A program made the position numbers and the translations under genes. The notes beneath the pieces were generated by a model, which ran no database searches, had not been told where the DNA came from, and saw only the letters and a program-made list of their open reading frames with translations. From Litorilituus sediminis (GTDB taxonomy: Bacteria; Pseudomonadota; Gammaproteobacteria; Enterobacterales; Alteromonadaceae): a stretch of DNA of 64,000 nt. The first letter of the stretch is position 1. Each line of letters opens with the position of its first letter. Positions 9,316-16,849 of the stretch are shown here, in pieces. The stretch lies in assembly GCF_004295665.1 (NCBI RefSeq), contig NZ_CP034759.1, positions 558,001-622,000 of the forward strand, in the 5' to 3' direction.

Positions 9316-10440
9316 TTAACGCTGTGCTATCGGTACAACTTTTCTAGGCTCTGAACCTGTGTAATCAGCACTTGGACGAATAATACGGTTATTCGATCTT
9401 TGCTCCATAACGTGTGCAGCCCAACCAGTTAAGCGTGAACAAACAAATATTGGCGTAAATAACTTGGTAGGAATTCCCATATAGTTATAGGTCGACGCAT
9501 GGAAGAAATCGGCATTACAAAATAGTTTTTTGGTATCCCACATATACTCTTCACAGGCCACTGAAATATCATAAAGCGAGGTATCACCATTTTCTTTGGC
9601 AAGTTTTTCAGACCAGGCTTTAATAATGACATTACGAGGATCTGAGGTACGATAAATCGCATGACCAAAGCCCATAATCTTTTCTTTGCGCGCTAACATA
9701 CCTGCCATTTGCTCTTTGGCATCTTCAGGCGATTTGAATTTCTCAATCATATCCATCGCCGCTTCATTAGCACCGCCATGTAAAGGACCGCGTAACGTAC
9801 CAATAGCACCAGTAATACAAGAGAACATATCTGATAAGGTAGAAGCACATACGCGTGCAGTAAAGGTAGAGGCGTTAAACTCATGCTCAGCATACAAAAT
9901 AAGTGAAACATCCATCACACGTCTATGTTGCTCAGATGGTGTTTCACCATTTAATAATTTTAAGAAATGACCACCTAATGATTCTTCATCGGTTGTGCAA
10001 TCAATCTCTACGCCATCATGAGAGTAACGGTACCAATAACACATAATGGCTGGAAATGCGGCAAGCAATCGATTAGCGGCGCGGTTTTGCTCGCTAAAAT
10101 CATTTTCTGGCTCAATATTACCTAAAAAAGAACAACCCGTACGCATAACATCCATAGGATGAGCGTCTGCCGGAATACGTTGTAGCACTTCTTTTAATGC
10201 TTGCGGCAAGTCACGCATTGCCGTTAATTCTGTTTTATACGTGGCTAATTGATCTAGCGTTGGTAATTCACCATTAAACAGTAAGTAAGCGACTTCTTCA
10301 AAGGTAGCATTATCAGCTAAATCTGAGACATCATAACCACAATAAGTTAAACCACTACCTGATTTACCTACTGTACATAATGATGTTTCACCAGCACTTT
10401 GACCACGAAGGCCTGCGCCTCCTAATTTTTTATCAACCAT
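9316..10440 (-). CDS. prpC: 2-methylcitrate synthase PrpC
   Basis: Condenses propionyl-CoA with oxaloacetate to 2-methylcitrate, the first step of the methylcitrate cycle. It belongs to the citrate synthase superfamily; the motifs GPLHGGANEAAMDMIEKF and MGFGHAIYRTSDPRN carry catalytic histidines, and FTPIFVCSRLTGWAAHVMEQ lies near the C-terminus. The open frame extends to 10470 (MNIKRYEERT...). I choose the internal ATG at 10440 (protein MVDKKLGGAGL, 374 residues), because GAGGAAAG is placed just before it and the family starts there. It lies 52 bases after prpB. Confidence 0.96.
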   Translation of the reverse strand: MVDKKLGGAGLRGQSAGETSLCTVGKSGSGLTYCGYDVSDLADNATFEEVAYLLFNGELPTLDQLATYKTELTAMRDLPQALKEVLQRIPADAHPMDVMRTGCSFLGNIEPENDFSEQNRAANRLLAAFPAIMCYWYRYSHDGVEIDCTTDEESLGGHFLKLLNGETPSEQHRRVMDVSLILYAEHEFNASTFTARVCASTLSDMFSCITGAIGTLRGPLHGGANEAAMDMIEKFKSPEDAKEQMAGMLARKEKIMGFGHAIYRTSDPRNVIIKAWSEKLAKENGDTSLYDISVACEEYMWDTKKLFCNADFFHASTYNYMGIPTKLFTPIFVCSRLTGWAAHVMEQRSNNRIIRPSADYTGSEPRKVVPIAQR

Positions 10441-10492
10441 TGTTCTTTCCTCATATCTTTTAATATTCATTTTTCAAACTTATTGCTGATTA

Positions 10493-11383
10493 TTATTTGT
10501 TTTTTCCTTCAGCAAACAACGAATCTAATTTTTGTTCATAATCGTGATAACCAAGGTAATCATATAATTCCATACGGGTTTGCATGTTATCGATTTCTGC
10601 CTTTTGATCGCCATCATTTAACAAGGTCTTATACACAGATTCAGCCGCCTTATTCATGGCACGAAACGCTGATAATGGATACAACACCATAGCACAGCCC
10701 CATTCGCCTAACTGCTCTTTATTCCATAATTCAGTTTGACCAAACTCGGTAATATTCGCTAACACAGGTACATCAAGTGCTTGGCTAAAGGCGCGATAAT
10801 GCTCTTCTGTTTTCACCGCCTCGGCAAAAATGCCATCGGCACCCGCTGCGACATAAGCTTTTGCTCTTTCTAGCGCGGCTTCTAAGCCCTCTTGAGCAAA
10901 GGCATCAGTACGCGCCATAATGAAAAAATCATTATCCGTTCTAGCATCAACCGCAGCTTTAATGCGATCAACCATCTCTTCTGTGCTAACAATCTCTTTA
11001 TTTGGTCTATGTCCACAGCGCTTTTGCGCCACTTGATCTTCAATATGTACGGCAGCAGCACCTGCTTTTTCCATATCACGAATGGTTTTGGCAATATTAA
11101 AAGCACCGCCCCAGCCGGTATCAATATCCACTAATAAAGGTAGGCTTGATGCAGAAGTAATGCGTTGTACATCAGCAATCACATCATTTAATGAGGTCAT
11201 GCCAAGATCTGGTAAGCCATATGATGCATTTGCGACCCCACCACCTGATAAGTAAATGGCTTGATGACCTAATTGCTCAGCCATCATGGCGCAGTAGGCA
11301 TTGATTGTGCCGACCACTTGCAGCGGCTTATTATTTTGCAAAGCTAAACGAAACTTCGCACCCGGAGATAATTTTTCTGACAT
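10493..11383 (-). CDS. prpB: Methylisocitrate lyase PrpB
   Basis: Splits 2-methylisocitrate into pyruvate and succinate, the last step of the methylcitrate cycle. It is a 296-residue member of the PEP mutase/isocitrate lyase superfamily. The signature KRCGH with the catalytic cysteine is at 121-125, preceded by metal-binding acids in DIDTGWGG (86-93) and HIEDQ. Further motifs are IMARTDA and FAEA. It follows the regulator gene by 26 bases and is the first enzyme gene of the operon. Confidence 0.97.
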   Translation of the reverse strand: MSEKLSPGAKFRLALQNNKPLQVVGTINAYCAMMAEQLGHQAIYLSGGGVANASYGLPDLGMTSLNDVIADVQRITSASSLPLLVDIDTGWGGAFNIAKTIRDMEKAGAAAVHIEDQVAQKRCGHRPNKEIVSTEEMVDRIKAAVDARTDNDFFIMARTDAFAQEGLEAALERAKAYVAAGADGIFAEAVKTEEHYRAFSQALDVPVLANITEFGQTELWNKEQLGEWGCAMVLYPLSAFRAMNKAAESVYKTLLNDGDQKAEIDNMQTRMELYDYLGYHDYEQKLDSLFAEGKNK

Positions 11384-11409
11384 GATTATTCCTCGTTATT
11401 AAGTAACTA

Positions 11410-12105
11410 TTATTGTGCTTCGCTGTCATTTTGCAGCGCGATTTTTTGTTCAATATTTTTACGTGAAGCGGCAATATGTCGCCTCATCAACATTTCAGCT
11501 AACTCACCATCACGATCACTGATGGCTTGTAAAATGTGAGAGTGTTCATCAAAAGCACGGCTAGCACGTGCACTGTGCATACCAAATTGAAATCGATACA
11601 TACGCACTAGATGATAAAGCTGCCCACAAATCAGATTAATCAATTGCTGATTATGACTACCCAGGATCACTTTATAGTGAAAGTCCAAATCACCCTCTTC
11701 TTGATAATATGCAACCCCTTCTTGCAGCTCCTTAGCTTTGCTATGCTGCACTAACATTTCACGCATCGAAGCGATTTCTTCGTCGGTCATATTCAGTGCT
11801 GCCTGTCGACATGCCATACCTTCAAGTGCTTCACGAGTAATATAAAGCTCAAGCAAACCTTCAATGGTGCAATCCACAACACGTGAGCCTATATTGGCTT
11901 TACGTTCAATCAGGTGACATTTCTCTAGTCGATTAAGTGCTTCTCTTAAGGTAGAGCGACTAATTTGATAATGCTTGGCTAGCTCTGGCTCGCTGATCTT
12001 AATACCTGGGGCAATATCACCTTCTACAATGGCATGTTGCATTTGCTCAAATACTTTATCTGCTGTGGTAACAGCGGCTTGTTTGGTTGGGTTATCTATA
12101 AACAT
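11410..12105 (-). CDS. GntR-family (FCD domain) regulator of the methylcitrate operon
   Basis: Transcription factor of the FadR/FCD branch of the GntR family, probably a repressor of prpBC-acnD-prpF that responds to a methylcitrate-cycle intermediate. The N-terminal winged helix-turn-helix (about residues 10-75) includes GIKISEPELAKHYQISRSTLREALNRLE. The C-terminal all-helical FCD ligand domain has EALEGMACRQAALNMT, DLDFHYKVILGSHN and RAFDEHSHILQAI with metal-type Asp/His positions. It is the first gene of the operon. The 135 bases upstream hold two TGTCGACA palindromes, the expected kind of operator for this family, which suggests self-regulation. It is unrelated to the sigma-54-type PrpR of enterobacteria. 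Confidence 0.92.
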   Translation of the reverse strand: MFIDNPTKQAAVTTADKVFEQMQHAIVEGDIAPGIKISEPELAKHYQISRSTLREALNRLEKCHLIERKANIGSRVVDCTIEGLLELYITREALEGMACRQAALNMTDEEIASMREMLVQHSKAKELQEGVAYYQEEGDLDFHYKVILGSHNQQLINLICGQLYHLVRMYRFQFGMHSARASRAFDEHSHILQAISDRDGELAEMLMRRHIAASRKNIEQKIALQNDSEAQ

Positions 12106-12125
12106 CTGTGACTATAAAAACCTTT

Positions 12126-12140
12126 AATATTGTCGACACA
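12126..12140. promoter_or_regulatory. Operator-like site 1 upstream of the prp regulator
   Basis: Core TGTCGACA at 12131-12138, preceded by AATAT. It lies 21-35 bases upstream of the regulator start, downstream of the predicted promoter, so a bound repressor would block transcription. It is a mirror-orientation match to site 2. The TGTCGACA palindrome is of the type used by FCD-type GntR regulators (family knowledge). Confidence 0.65.
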
Positions 12141-12157
12141 TAATTTCAATACCGTTA

Positions 12158-12185
12158 ATCATAACGAAATAATTATAATAAACAA
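12158..12185 (-). promoter_or_regulatory. Candidate sigma-70 promoter of the prp operon
   Basis: On the minus strand TTGTTT (12185-12180) and TATGAT (12163-12158) are separated by 16 bases. It lies between the two TGTCGACA sites. The -35 match is only moderate. Confidence 0.45.
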
Positions 12186-12200
12186 GTAGACTTAAGTATA

Positions 12201-12212
12201 ATTGTCGACAAT
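12201..12212. promoter_or_regulatory. Operator-like site 2 upstream of the prp regulator
   Basis: Perfect 12-bp palindrome ATTGTCGACAAT, upstream of the candidate -35 box. Together with site 1 (70 bases centre to centre) it brackets the promoter, which would allow looping or cooperative repression by the GntR protein encoded next door. Confidence 0.68.
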
Positions 12213-12283
12213 ATTGGTGATTTAGCCATTTTAAAGAAGTGGCAAGAATAGTGAACGAAGTTTTCAGCAGGCAAACGCAAAAA

Positions 12284-12314
12284 AGCCTACGCAATAATAA
12301 TTATTGCGTAGGCT
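12284..12314 (-). terminator. Terminator of the tRNA-Glu/tRNA-Ala operon
   Basis: A perfect 14-bp stem (AGCCTACGCAATAA with its complement) and a 3-base loop, followed on the minus strand by TTTTTTGCG. It lies 40 bases after the last tRNA-Glu gene. Confidence 0.9.
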
Positions 12315-12353
12315 TTCTATGCTTCACTTAAGTTTCACTCTCAATGAAAAGAG

Positions 12354-12429
12354 TGGCATCCCTAAGGGGATTCGAACCCCTGTTACCGCCGTGAAAGGGC
12401 GGTGTCCTAGGCCTCTAGACGATAGGGAC
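12354..12429 (-). tRNA. tRNA-Glu(TTC), copy 4 of the operon
   Basis: 76 bases with encoded CCA end. The minus strand begins GTCCCTATCGTCTAGAGG and folds into a standard cloverleaf with anticodon TTC in the loop of CCGCCCTTTCACGGCGG and TTCGAAT in the T loop. It is identical in sequence to the three other copies upstream and is the last gene of the operon. Confidence 0.97.
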
Positions 12430-12564
12430 ACAAACTGATTACTCAGTAAACTATCTACTAAGTACCTTATGGTAATCTTAGTATAACTATATAAAGCAAG
12501 CTTAATATAGCAGTCTAAACCCTGCTGTTTTGCCAGTGCAAGCCCTGGATTCATAAAGAATAAG

Positions 12565-12640
12565 TGGCATCCCTAAGGGGATTCGAACCCCTGTTACCGC
12601 CGTGAAAGGGCGGTGTCCTAGGCCTCTAGACGATAGGGAC
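12565..12640 (-). tRNA. tRNA-Glu(TTC), copy 3
   Basis: Same 76-base tRNA-Glu sequence with encoded CCA and anticodon TTC, in the 211-bp tandem array. Confidence 0.97.
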
Positions 12641-12775
12641 ACAAACTGATTGCTCAGTAAACTATCTACTAAGTACCTTATGGTAATCTTAGTATAACTA
12701 TATAAAGCAAGCTTAATATAGCAGTCTAAACCTTGCTGTTTTACCAGTGCAAGCCCTGGATTCATAAAGAATAAG

Positions 12776-12851
12776 TGGCATCCCTAAGGGGATTCGAACC
12801 CCTGTTACCGCCGTGAAAGGGCGGTGTCCTAGGCCTCTAGACGATAGGGAC
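12776..12851 (-). tRNA. tRNA-Glu(TTC), copy 2
   Basis: Same 76-base tRNA-Glu sequence with encoded CCA and anticodon TTC, first unit of the 211-bp tandem array in transcription order. Confidence 0.97.
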
Positions 12852-13003
12852 ACAAACTGATTGCTCAGTAAAACTATCTACCAGATATTTCTGGTGATTT
12901 GATTAATTCTAGCGGTAAAGCTGTAATAATCAAACCTCTAATTACCCCGCCCTACAGGCAAAGTAAGTTAAAACATACCATAACTTGTTGCACTTAATAA
13001 AAG

Positions 13004-13079
13004 TGGCATCCCTAAGGGGATTCGAACCCCTGTTACCGCCGTGAAAGGGCGGTGTCCTAGGCCTCTAGACGATAGGGAC
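13004..13079 (-). tRNA. tRNA-Glu(TTC), copy 1
   Basis: Same 76-base tRNA-Glu sequence with encoded CCA. It follows tRNA-Ala by 55 bases and has a 152-base spacer before the next copy that shares only its first ~20 bases with the array spacers. Confidence 0.97.
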
Positions 13080-13134
13080 ACAATAAACTATCGGTCAGTT
13101 ATCCTGACTTTTTATGCACTTGTCATAAAATCTA

Positions 13135-13210
13135 TGGTGGAGCTATGCGGGATCGAACCGCAGACCTCTTCGCTGCCAGCGAAGCGCTCTCCCAGCTGAG
13201 CTATAGCCCC
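13135..13210 (-). tRNA. tRNA-Ala(GGC)
   Basis: 76 bases with encoded CCA. The minus strand reads GGGGCTATAGCTCAGCTGGG at the 5' end, with anticodon loop CTGGCAG (anticodon GGC) and T loop GTTCGATCCCG. It is the first gene of the five-tRNA operon, about 90 bases after the promoter. Confidence 0.97.
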
Positions 13211-13300
13211 GTTTTATAAAAACGGTTAACATTTAAAAACTGGCCTAATAGTTTATAAATGTTCTATCTTCTGCATGTGGACCTAACACTTGCTGAAAAC

Positions 13301-13336
13301 GAGGCGCATTCTAAGCACGCCCCCTTAAACTGTCAA
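13301..13336 (-). promoter_or_regulatory. Promoter of the tRNA operon with GC-rich discriminator
   Basis: On the minus strand TTGACA (13336-13331), a 17-base spacer and TAGAAT (13313-13308), followed directly by GCGCCTC. A consensus -35 and near-consensus -10 with a GC-rich discriminator is typical of stringently controlled stable-RNA promoters. The rest of the 378-base gap between the tRNA-Ala gene and the YvcK-like gene shows only AT-rich sequence that should hold the promoter of the YvcK-like gene. Confidence 0.88.
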
Positions 13337-13588
13337 CAGTTATTTTAAAAAAATTGCTGTTTTTTTTGATATTTTGAAATTCTGATCACTTAAACATCAA
13401 TTTGGTTAAATATTACCTAAGCGTTTGTTAAGATTGAGCAAAAAACAACCGTGTAAATAAATCTCCCCTTCCCTACATTTACATTTCAATATTATCAAAT
13501 AACAAGCAACTAACACTTTTACCTTGTCATCACCTTTATTTATCTATCGATTAGCGCTATTGTTTGCACATCTGACCTCTTAGGTTTA

Positions 13589-14536
13589 ATGAAAGAAAAA
13601 ATTATGCAGCTGAAAAAGCTTAACATCGTCGCCATTGGCGGCGGACACGGTTTAGGTCGTGTACTACTAACGCTTTCCTTTATGGGAAATAAATTAACCG
13701 GTATTGTTACCACAACAGATAATGGTGGCTCAACCGGCAAGTTACGAAAACGCAGCTCTACTATTGCTTGGGGTGATTTACGCAATTGCTTAACCCAGCT
13801 TGCTGATAAAGGTGCTATTGGTAATCAACTCTTTAACTTTCGTTTTGATGGCAATGATGGCTTAAGTGGCCATAACCTAGGTAACTTAATACTGTATGCG
13901 CTAGAGCAAATGCAATCATCCCCATTGGACTCTATTAACCTAGTACGTCGAATGCTACGTGTTAAAACACAGGTATTACCTATGTCAGAAACACCAACGG
14001 ATTTAATGGCCTTCTACCCAGAGGGTCGATGTCGATTGGGTGAGCTTTCTGTTGATGATATGCCGATTATGCCAAAAAACTTAATGCTAGCCCCACTTGT
14101 TAAAGCAAGCCCAGCTAGTATCCAAGCCATAACTAATGCAGATCTGATTATTTTAGGGCCAGGCAGCTTTTTAACCAGTGTTATCCCGCCTTTACTTGTG
14201 CGCGATATCAGTAAAGCAATTATCAATCGTAAAGGCCATTGTGTTTTTATCGACAACATAGTTGCTGAACAAAGCCCTGCTGCTAATATGACTATTGATG
14301 AAAAGCTAACTTGGATTGAAGATAATATTGGCAGTATGCCAATAGATAGTGTTATTACCCAAGATGACAGCATGAAGTCAGATAGAGTAAATATCCATCA
14401 CCAAGATTTAGTACACAAGCATATCCCTCATCATCATGATAAAGAAAAACTGATTAATGCCTTGGAAAGTTGTATCAACAAATTTGCCAATATTGCTCAA
14501 TCTTCTAAAGCTAATACTGCTGAATCAAACAGTTAA
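13589..14536 (+). CDS. YvcK/CofD-like family protein (gluconeogenesis factor type)
   Basis: Member of the YvcK/YbhK family, nucleotide-sugar-binding proteins with a CofD-like Rossmann fold. In Bacillus the family is needed for growth on gluconeogenic carbon sources and for normal cell shape. No catalytic reaction is established. The 315-residue protein starts LNIVAIGGGHGLGRVLLTLSF, the glycine-rich loop of the family, followed by GIVTTTDNGGSTGKLR and AWGDLRNCLTQLAD. The middle has IILGPGSFLTSVIPPLL. The tail (from about residue 270) is His- and Asn-rich and variable. A second ATG at 13604 is an alternative start. Its own terminator hairpin was split by the neighbouring insertion sequence. Confidence 0.88.
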   Translation: MKEKIMQLKKLNIVAIGGGHGLGRVLLTLSFMGNKLTGIVTTTDNGGSTGKLRKRSSTIAWGDLRNCLTQLADKGAIGNQLFNFRFDGNDGLSGHNLGNLILYALEQMQSSPLDSINLVRRMLRVKTQVLPMSETPTDLMAFYPEGRCRLGELSVDDMPIMPKNLMLAPLVKASPASIQAITNADLIILGPGSFLTSVIPPLLVRDISKAIINRKGHCVFIDNIVAEQSPAANMTIDEKLTWIEDNIGSMPIDSVITQDDSMKSDRVNIHHQDLVHKHIPHHHDKEKLINALESCINKFANIAQSSKANTAESNS

Positions 14537-14543
14537 ACGAAAA

Positions 14544-14565
14544 ACGCCTAGCTAATGCTAGGCGT
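14544..14565 (+). repeat. Left 22-bp target duplication of the IS (terminator hairpin copy)
   Basis: A 22-base stem-loop sequence (9-bp arms ACGCCTAGC/GCTAGGCGT, loop TAAT), identical to 16196-16217 and directly abutting the IS left end. It was the shared terminator of the YvcK-like gene and dcd. In this copy the hairpin is now followed on the plus strand by CAGACTG instead of a T-run. Confidence 0.9.
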
Positions 14566-14576
14566 CAGACTGATGA

Positions 14577-14606
14577 CAAAGTCCTAGACAGTAGTCTAGG
14601 ACTTTG
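14577..14606 (+). terminator. Stem-loop at the IS left end
   Basis: A 13-bp perfect stem (CAAAGTCCTAGAC with GTCTAGGACTTTG) and an AGTA loop, overlapping the inner part of the left inverted repeat and upstream of the transposase start. The T-run after it is weak. It may limit incoming transcription from the YvcK-like gene or hide the transposase start in readthrough RNA. Confidence 0.55.
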
Positions 14607-14642
14607 ATCTAATAAAAACATGGAAAATTACAAAAATTAACC

Positions 14643-16007
14643 ATGTTAAGAGAACCTTCCCCGCAACAACATGAACTCGAAATGGTCACGCTAGACCAGT
14701 TAGTTCCAGCCAACCATCTAGTTCGTAAACTCGATAAGTATATTGACTTTGAGTTTATTCGAGATGAAGTCAAAGACTTATATTGCACTGATAATGGTCG
14801 TCCTCCGGTGGAGCCAGTCCAGCTATTTAAAATTATGCTACTTGGGTACTTATTTGGTATTAAAAGTGAGCGCCAAATCATCAAAGACATCGAAGTAAAT
14901 GTCGCGTATCGATGGTTTCTCCGCATGGGGCTTACCGAGAAAGTTATCGATGCCTCAACACTTAGTCAAAATCGTATTCGTCGTTTCAATGGCACAGATG
15001 TATTTGAACGTATATTTAATCACATCGTCCAACAAGCCATTAAACATGGTCTAGTTGGGGGCAAAACCTTATTCACCGACAGCACACACTTAAAAGCAAA
15101 CGCCAATAAACGAAAGTTCACCAACAAGCTCAAACCCGTCTCAACCAGTGCCTATATTAAGCAAATCAACAAAGCTGTGGAGGCAGACCGTAAAGCGGCT
15201 GGAAAAAAGCCACTCAAGGATAAAGGCTATTGTGAGATAAAGCGGAATAAGGTAAGTAAAACCGATAGTGATAGCGGTTATATGCACCGAGATGAAAAGC
15301 CAAAAGGTTTTTTCTACCTAGACCACAGAACCGTAGATAACGACTATAACATTATTGTAGATACGCATATTACGCCAGGTAATGTCCACGATTCTCAACC
15401 ATACATTGCTCGCCTTGATGCCATTGAAAATCGCTTTGCACTATCCCCTGAATTTGTTGGTATTGATGCAGGCTACTTCACAGCGCCCGTCTGTTTTAAT
15501 CTGGAACAACGTAACATCCAAGGGGTGTTTGGTTACCGTCGTCCTTCACGAACGAAGAATGCCATTAAGAAAAAGCACTTCAAATACGACGAGAAAGCAG
15601 ATACGTATACCTGCCCGCAAGAGCAAACGTTAATCTACTCGACCACCAGTCGAGAGGGTTACCGAGAATATCATTCTGACCCCAAGGTATGCGTTAATTG
15701 CCCTCAATTAAAAGATTGCACTAAGAGTAAAAGTCATAAGAAAGTGATAACACGCCACGTAATGGCTGCGAGTCAAGATCGGGCTAATGAATTTCGCTTA
15801 ACAAGCCTTGGTAAATACCTTTACAAACGACGATGCGAAACCGTTGAAAGAAGTTTTGCTGATGCAAAGCAACACCATGGTCACAGGTATGCAAGATACC
15901 GAGGTAAGCATAATGTTCAAATGCAAGCATATATGGCTGCGGCAGCACAAAATATGAAGAAGATAGCAATGACGCTATCAAATATTCCCCAAATAATGGC
16001 AATCTAA
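14643..16007 (+). CDS. IS1182-family transposase
   Basis: DDE transposase of 454 residues, full length for the family. The N-terminal domain has LDQLVPANHLVRKLDKYIDF and GRPPVEPVQLFKIMLLGYLFGIKSERQI. The catalytic acids are expected in LFTDSTHLKANAN (about residues 145-155), VGIDAGYFTAP and the C-terminal RRCETVERSFADAKQHHG, which contains the conserved E and K. A zinc-like CPQ..CVNCPQLKDC segment precedes it. There is no clear ribosome-binding site. A tiny frame MENYKN (14620-14640) ends two bases before the ATG and could couple translation. The gene looks undamaged. Confidence 0.95.
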   Translation: MLREPSPQQHELEMVTLDQLVPANHLVRKLDKYIDFEFIRDEVKDLYCTDNGRPPVEPVQLFKIMLLGYLFGIKSERQIIKDIEVNVAYRWFLRMGLTEKVIDASTLSQNRIRRFNGTDVFERIFNHIVQQAIKHGLVGGKTLFTDSTHLKANANKRKFTNKLKPVSTSAYIKQINKAVEADRKAAGKKPLKDKGYCEIKRNKVSKTDSDSGYMHRDEKPKGFFYLDHRTVDNDYNIIVDTHITPGNVHDSQPYIARLDAIENRFALSPEFVGIDAGYFTAPVCFNLEQRNIQGVFGYRRPSRTKNAIKKKHFKYDEKADTYTCPQEQTLIYSTTSREGYREYHSDPKVCVNCPQLKDCTKSKSHKKVITRHVMAASQDRANEFRLTSLGKYLYKRRCETVERSFADAKQHHGHRYARYRGKHNVQMQAYMAAAAQNMKKIAMTLSNIPQIMAI

Positions 16008-16154
16008 AAAGGATAGCCCTTTAAAAGCTCAATTCGAGACATTAACACGCCAAATAGGGAAGATAAGCCCCAAACAAGTCCAGAAAAACCAAATAAAATA
16101 GAAAAGACGTGGCTAGAAAAATATCGAGATCGCAGCCTACGGCTGCTCATAAAA

Positions 16155-16186
16155 GACAAACCCCGAACAGAATGACGGGGTTTGTC
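16155..16186. terminator. Stem-loop at the IS right end, works as terminator for dcd-side transcripts
   Basis: An 11-bp perfect stem (GACAAACCCCG/CGGGGTTTGTC) and a 10-base loop overlapping the right inverted repeat. Read on the minus strand it is followed by TTTTATG, giving dcd a new terminator. Read on the plus strand it lacks a T-run. Confidence 0.7.
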
Positions 16187-16195
16187 AGTAATCTG

Positions 16196-16217
16196 ACGCC
16201 TAGCTAATGCTAGGCGT
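16196..16217 (+). terminator. Right 22-bp target duplication, terminator for the transposase
   Basis: Identical to 14544-14565. Here the hairpin is followed on the plus strand by TTTTC, so transcripts leaving the IS rightward meet a functional-looking terminator. On the minus strand (from dcd) its T-run is gone. Confidence 0.85.
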
Positions 16218-16240
16218 TTTCATTTGCTCAATAGTTTAAG

Positions 16241-16834
16241 CTACTCTGTTGTATCATCTTGGCTGATACGACTTGCTACCGCACCTTTTTGATCTTTGTA
16301 CTTGGCATCATCACGCTTATTATATGGACGTAAGGCACTACCTGACATAGTTTCAAAGTTTAGCGCAGCTATCTTCATTTTAGGGCGTAAGGCTAAAGGT
16401 AGCTTACCACTATTATAAAACTCTAAAACAATTTGCCCAGACCAGCCGGGATCAATACGATGTGCGGTTACATGTACCATCAAACCTAAACGAGCTAATG
16501 ATGAACGACCATCTAGCCAGCCAACAATATCATCCGGCAATGTCACTGACTCATAAGTTACTGCCAATGCAAGCTCGCCTGGATGTAAAAAGAACGCCTC
16601 TCCATCCTCTATAAAGACCTCTTCACTCATCACTGAATTCATCGCCTGTTGTACTTCGGCTTTTGGACCGCTTAAATCAATATAAGGTGCGGTATGATCC
16701 TGAAATACGCGAAATTCATTACCCAAGCGAATATCAACACTGACTCCAGAAATCATTGATGTATCAGGTTTAGGTGAAATAACAATGCGCTCTTCATCTA
16801 AAAATTGTTCAATATCTTTATCACATAATCTCAT
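16241..16834 (-). CDS. dcd: dCTP deaminase
   Basis: Converts dCTP to dUTP, the main source of dUMP for thymidylate synthesis in enteric-type bacteria; cytosolic homotrimer. The 197-residue protein shows the conserved core [20 protein letters not shown] followed by [19 protein letters not shown], and the C-terminal substrate-closing segment [20 protein letters not shown]. The length is close to the E. coli enzyme (193). It is transcribed after the Mrp ATPase gene with a 15-base gap, probably as an operon. The original terminator downstream is disrupted by the IS. Confidence 0.97.
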   Translation of the reverse strand: MRLCDKDIEQFLDEERIVISPKPDTSMISGVSVDIRLGNEFRVFQDHTAPYIDLSGPKAEVQQAMNSVMSEEVFIEDGEAFFLHPGELALAVTYESVTLPDDIVGWLDGRSSLARLGLMVHVTAHRIDPGWSGQIVLEFYNSGKLPLALRPKMKIAALNFETMSGSALRPYNKRDDAKYKDQKGAVASRISQDDTTE

Positions 16835-16849
16835 AAGCTAAGTCTTGTA

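Larger units (their letters stand above)
12354..12851 (-). repeat. 211-bp tandem array of tRNA-Glu plus spacer
   Basis: Three tRNA-Glu genes start at 12354, 12565 and 12776, exactly 211 bases apart. The 135-base spacers between them are nearly identical (a few substitutions such as ttactc/ttgctc and ccctgc/ccttgc). The fourth tRNA-Glu (13004) has a different spacer. This indicates recent tandem duplication of a tRNA-plus-spacer unit. Two short open frames over the spacers are repeat artefacts, not genes. Confidence 0.9.
14566..16195 (+). mobile_element. IS1182-family insertion sequence, 1630 bp, apparently intact
   Basis: Ends are imperfect inverted repeats: CAGACTGATGACAAA at the left, and the complement of the right end reads CAGATTACTGACAAA (12 of 15 matching). 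The element carries one full-length transposase gene and is flanked by a 22-bp perfect direct repeat that is itself a hairpin. IS1182-family elements are known for inserting into palindromes and for variable target duplications. Both termini contain strong stem-loops (14577-14606 and 16155-16186). No other copy is seen in the window. Confidence 0.93.

Noticed and set aside
12324..12765. Two nearly identical short frames on the minus strand
   Set aside because: They run through tRNA-Glu genes and duplicated spacers, so they only reflect the tandem array.
12284..13210. tRNA cluster as an integration (att) site of a genomic island
   Set aside because: No integrase gene and no partial tRNA repeat are found nearby; the repeats are full tRNA copies.
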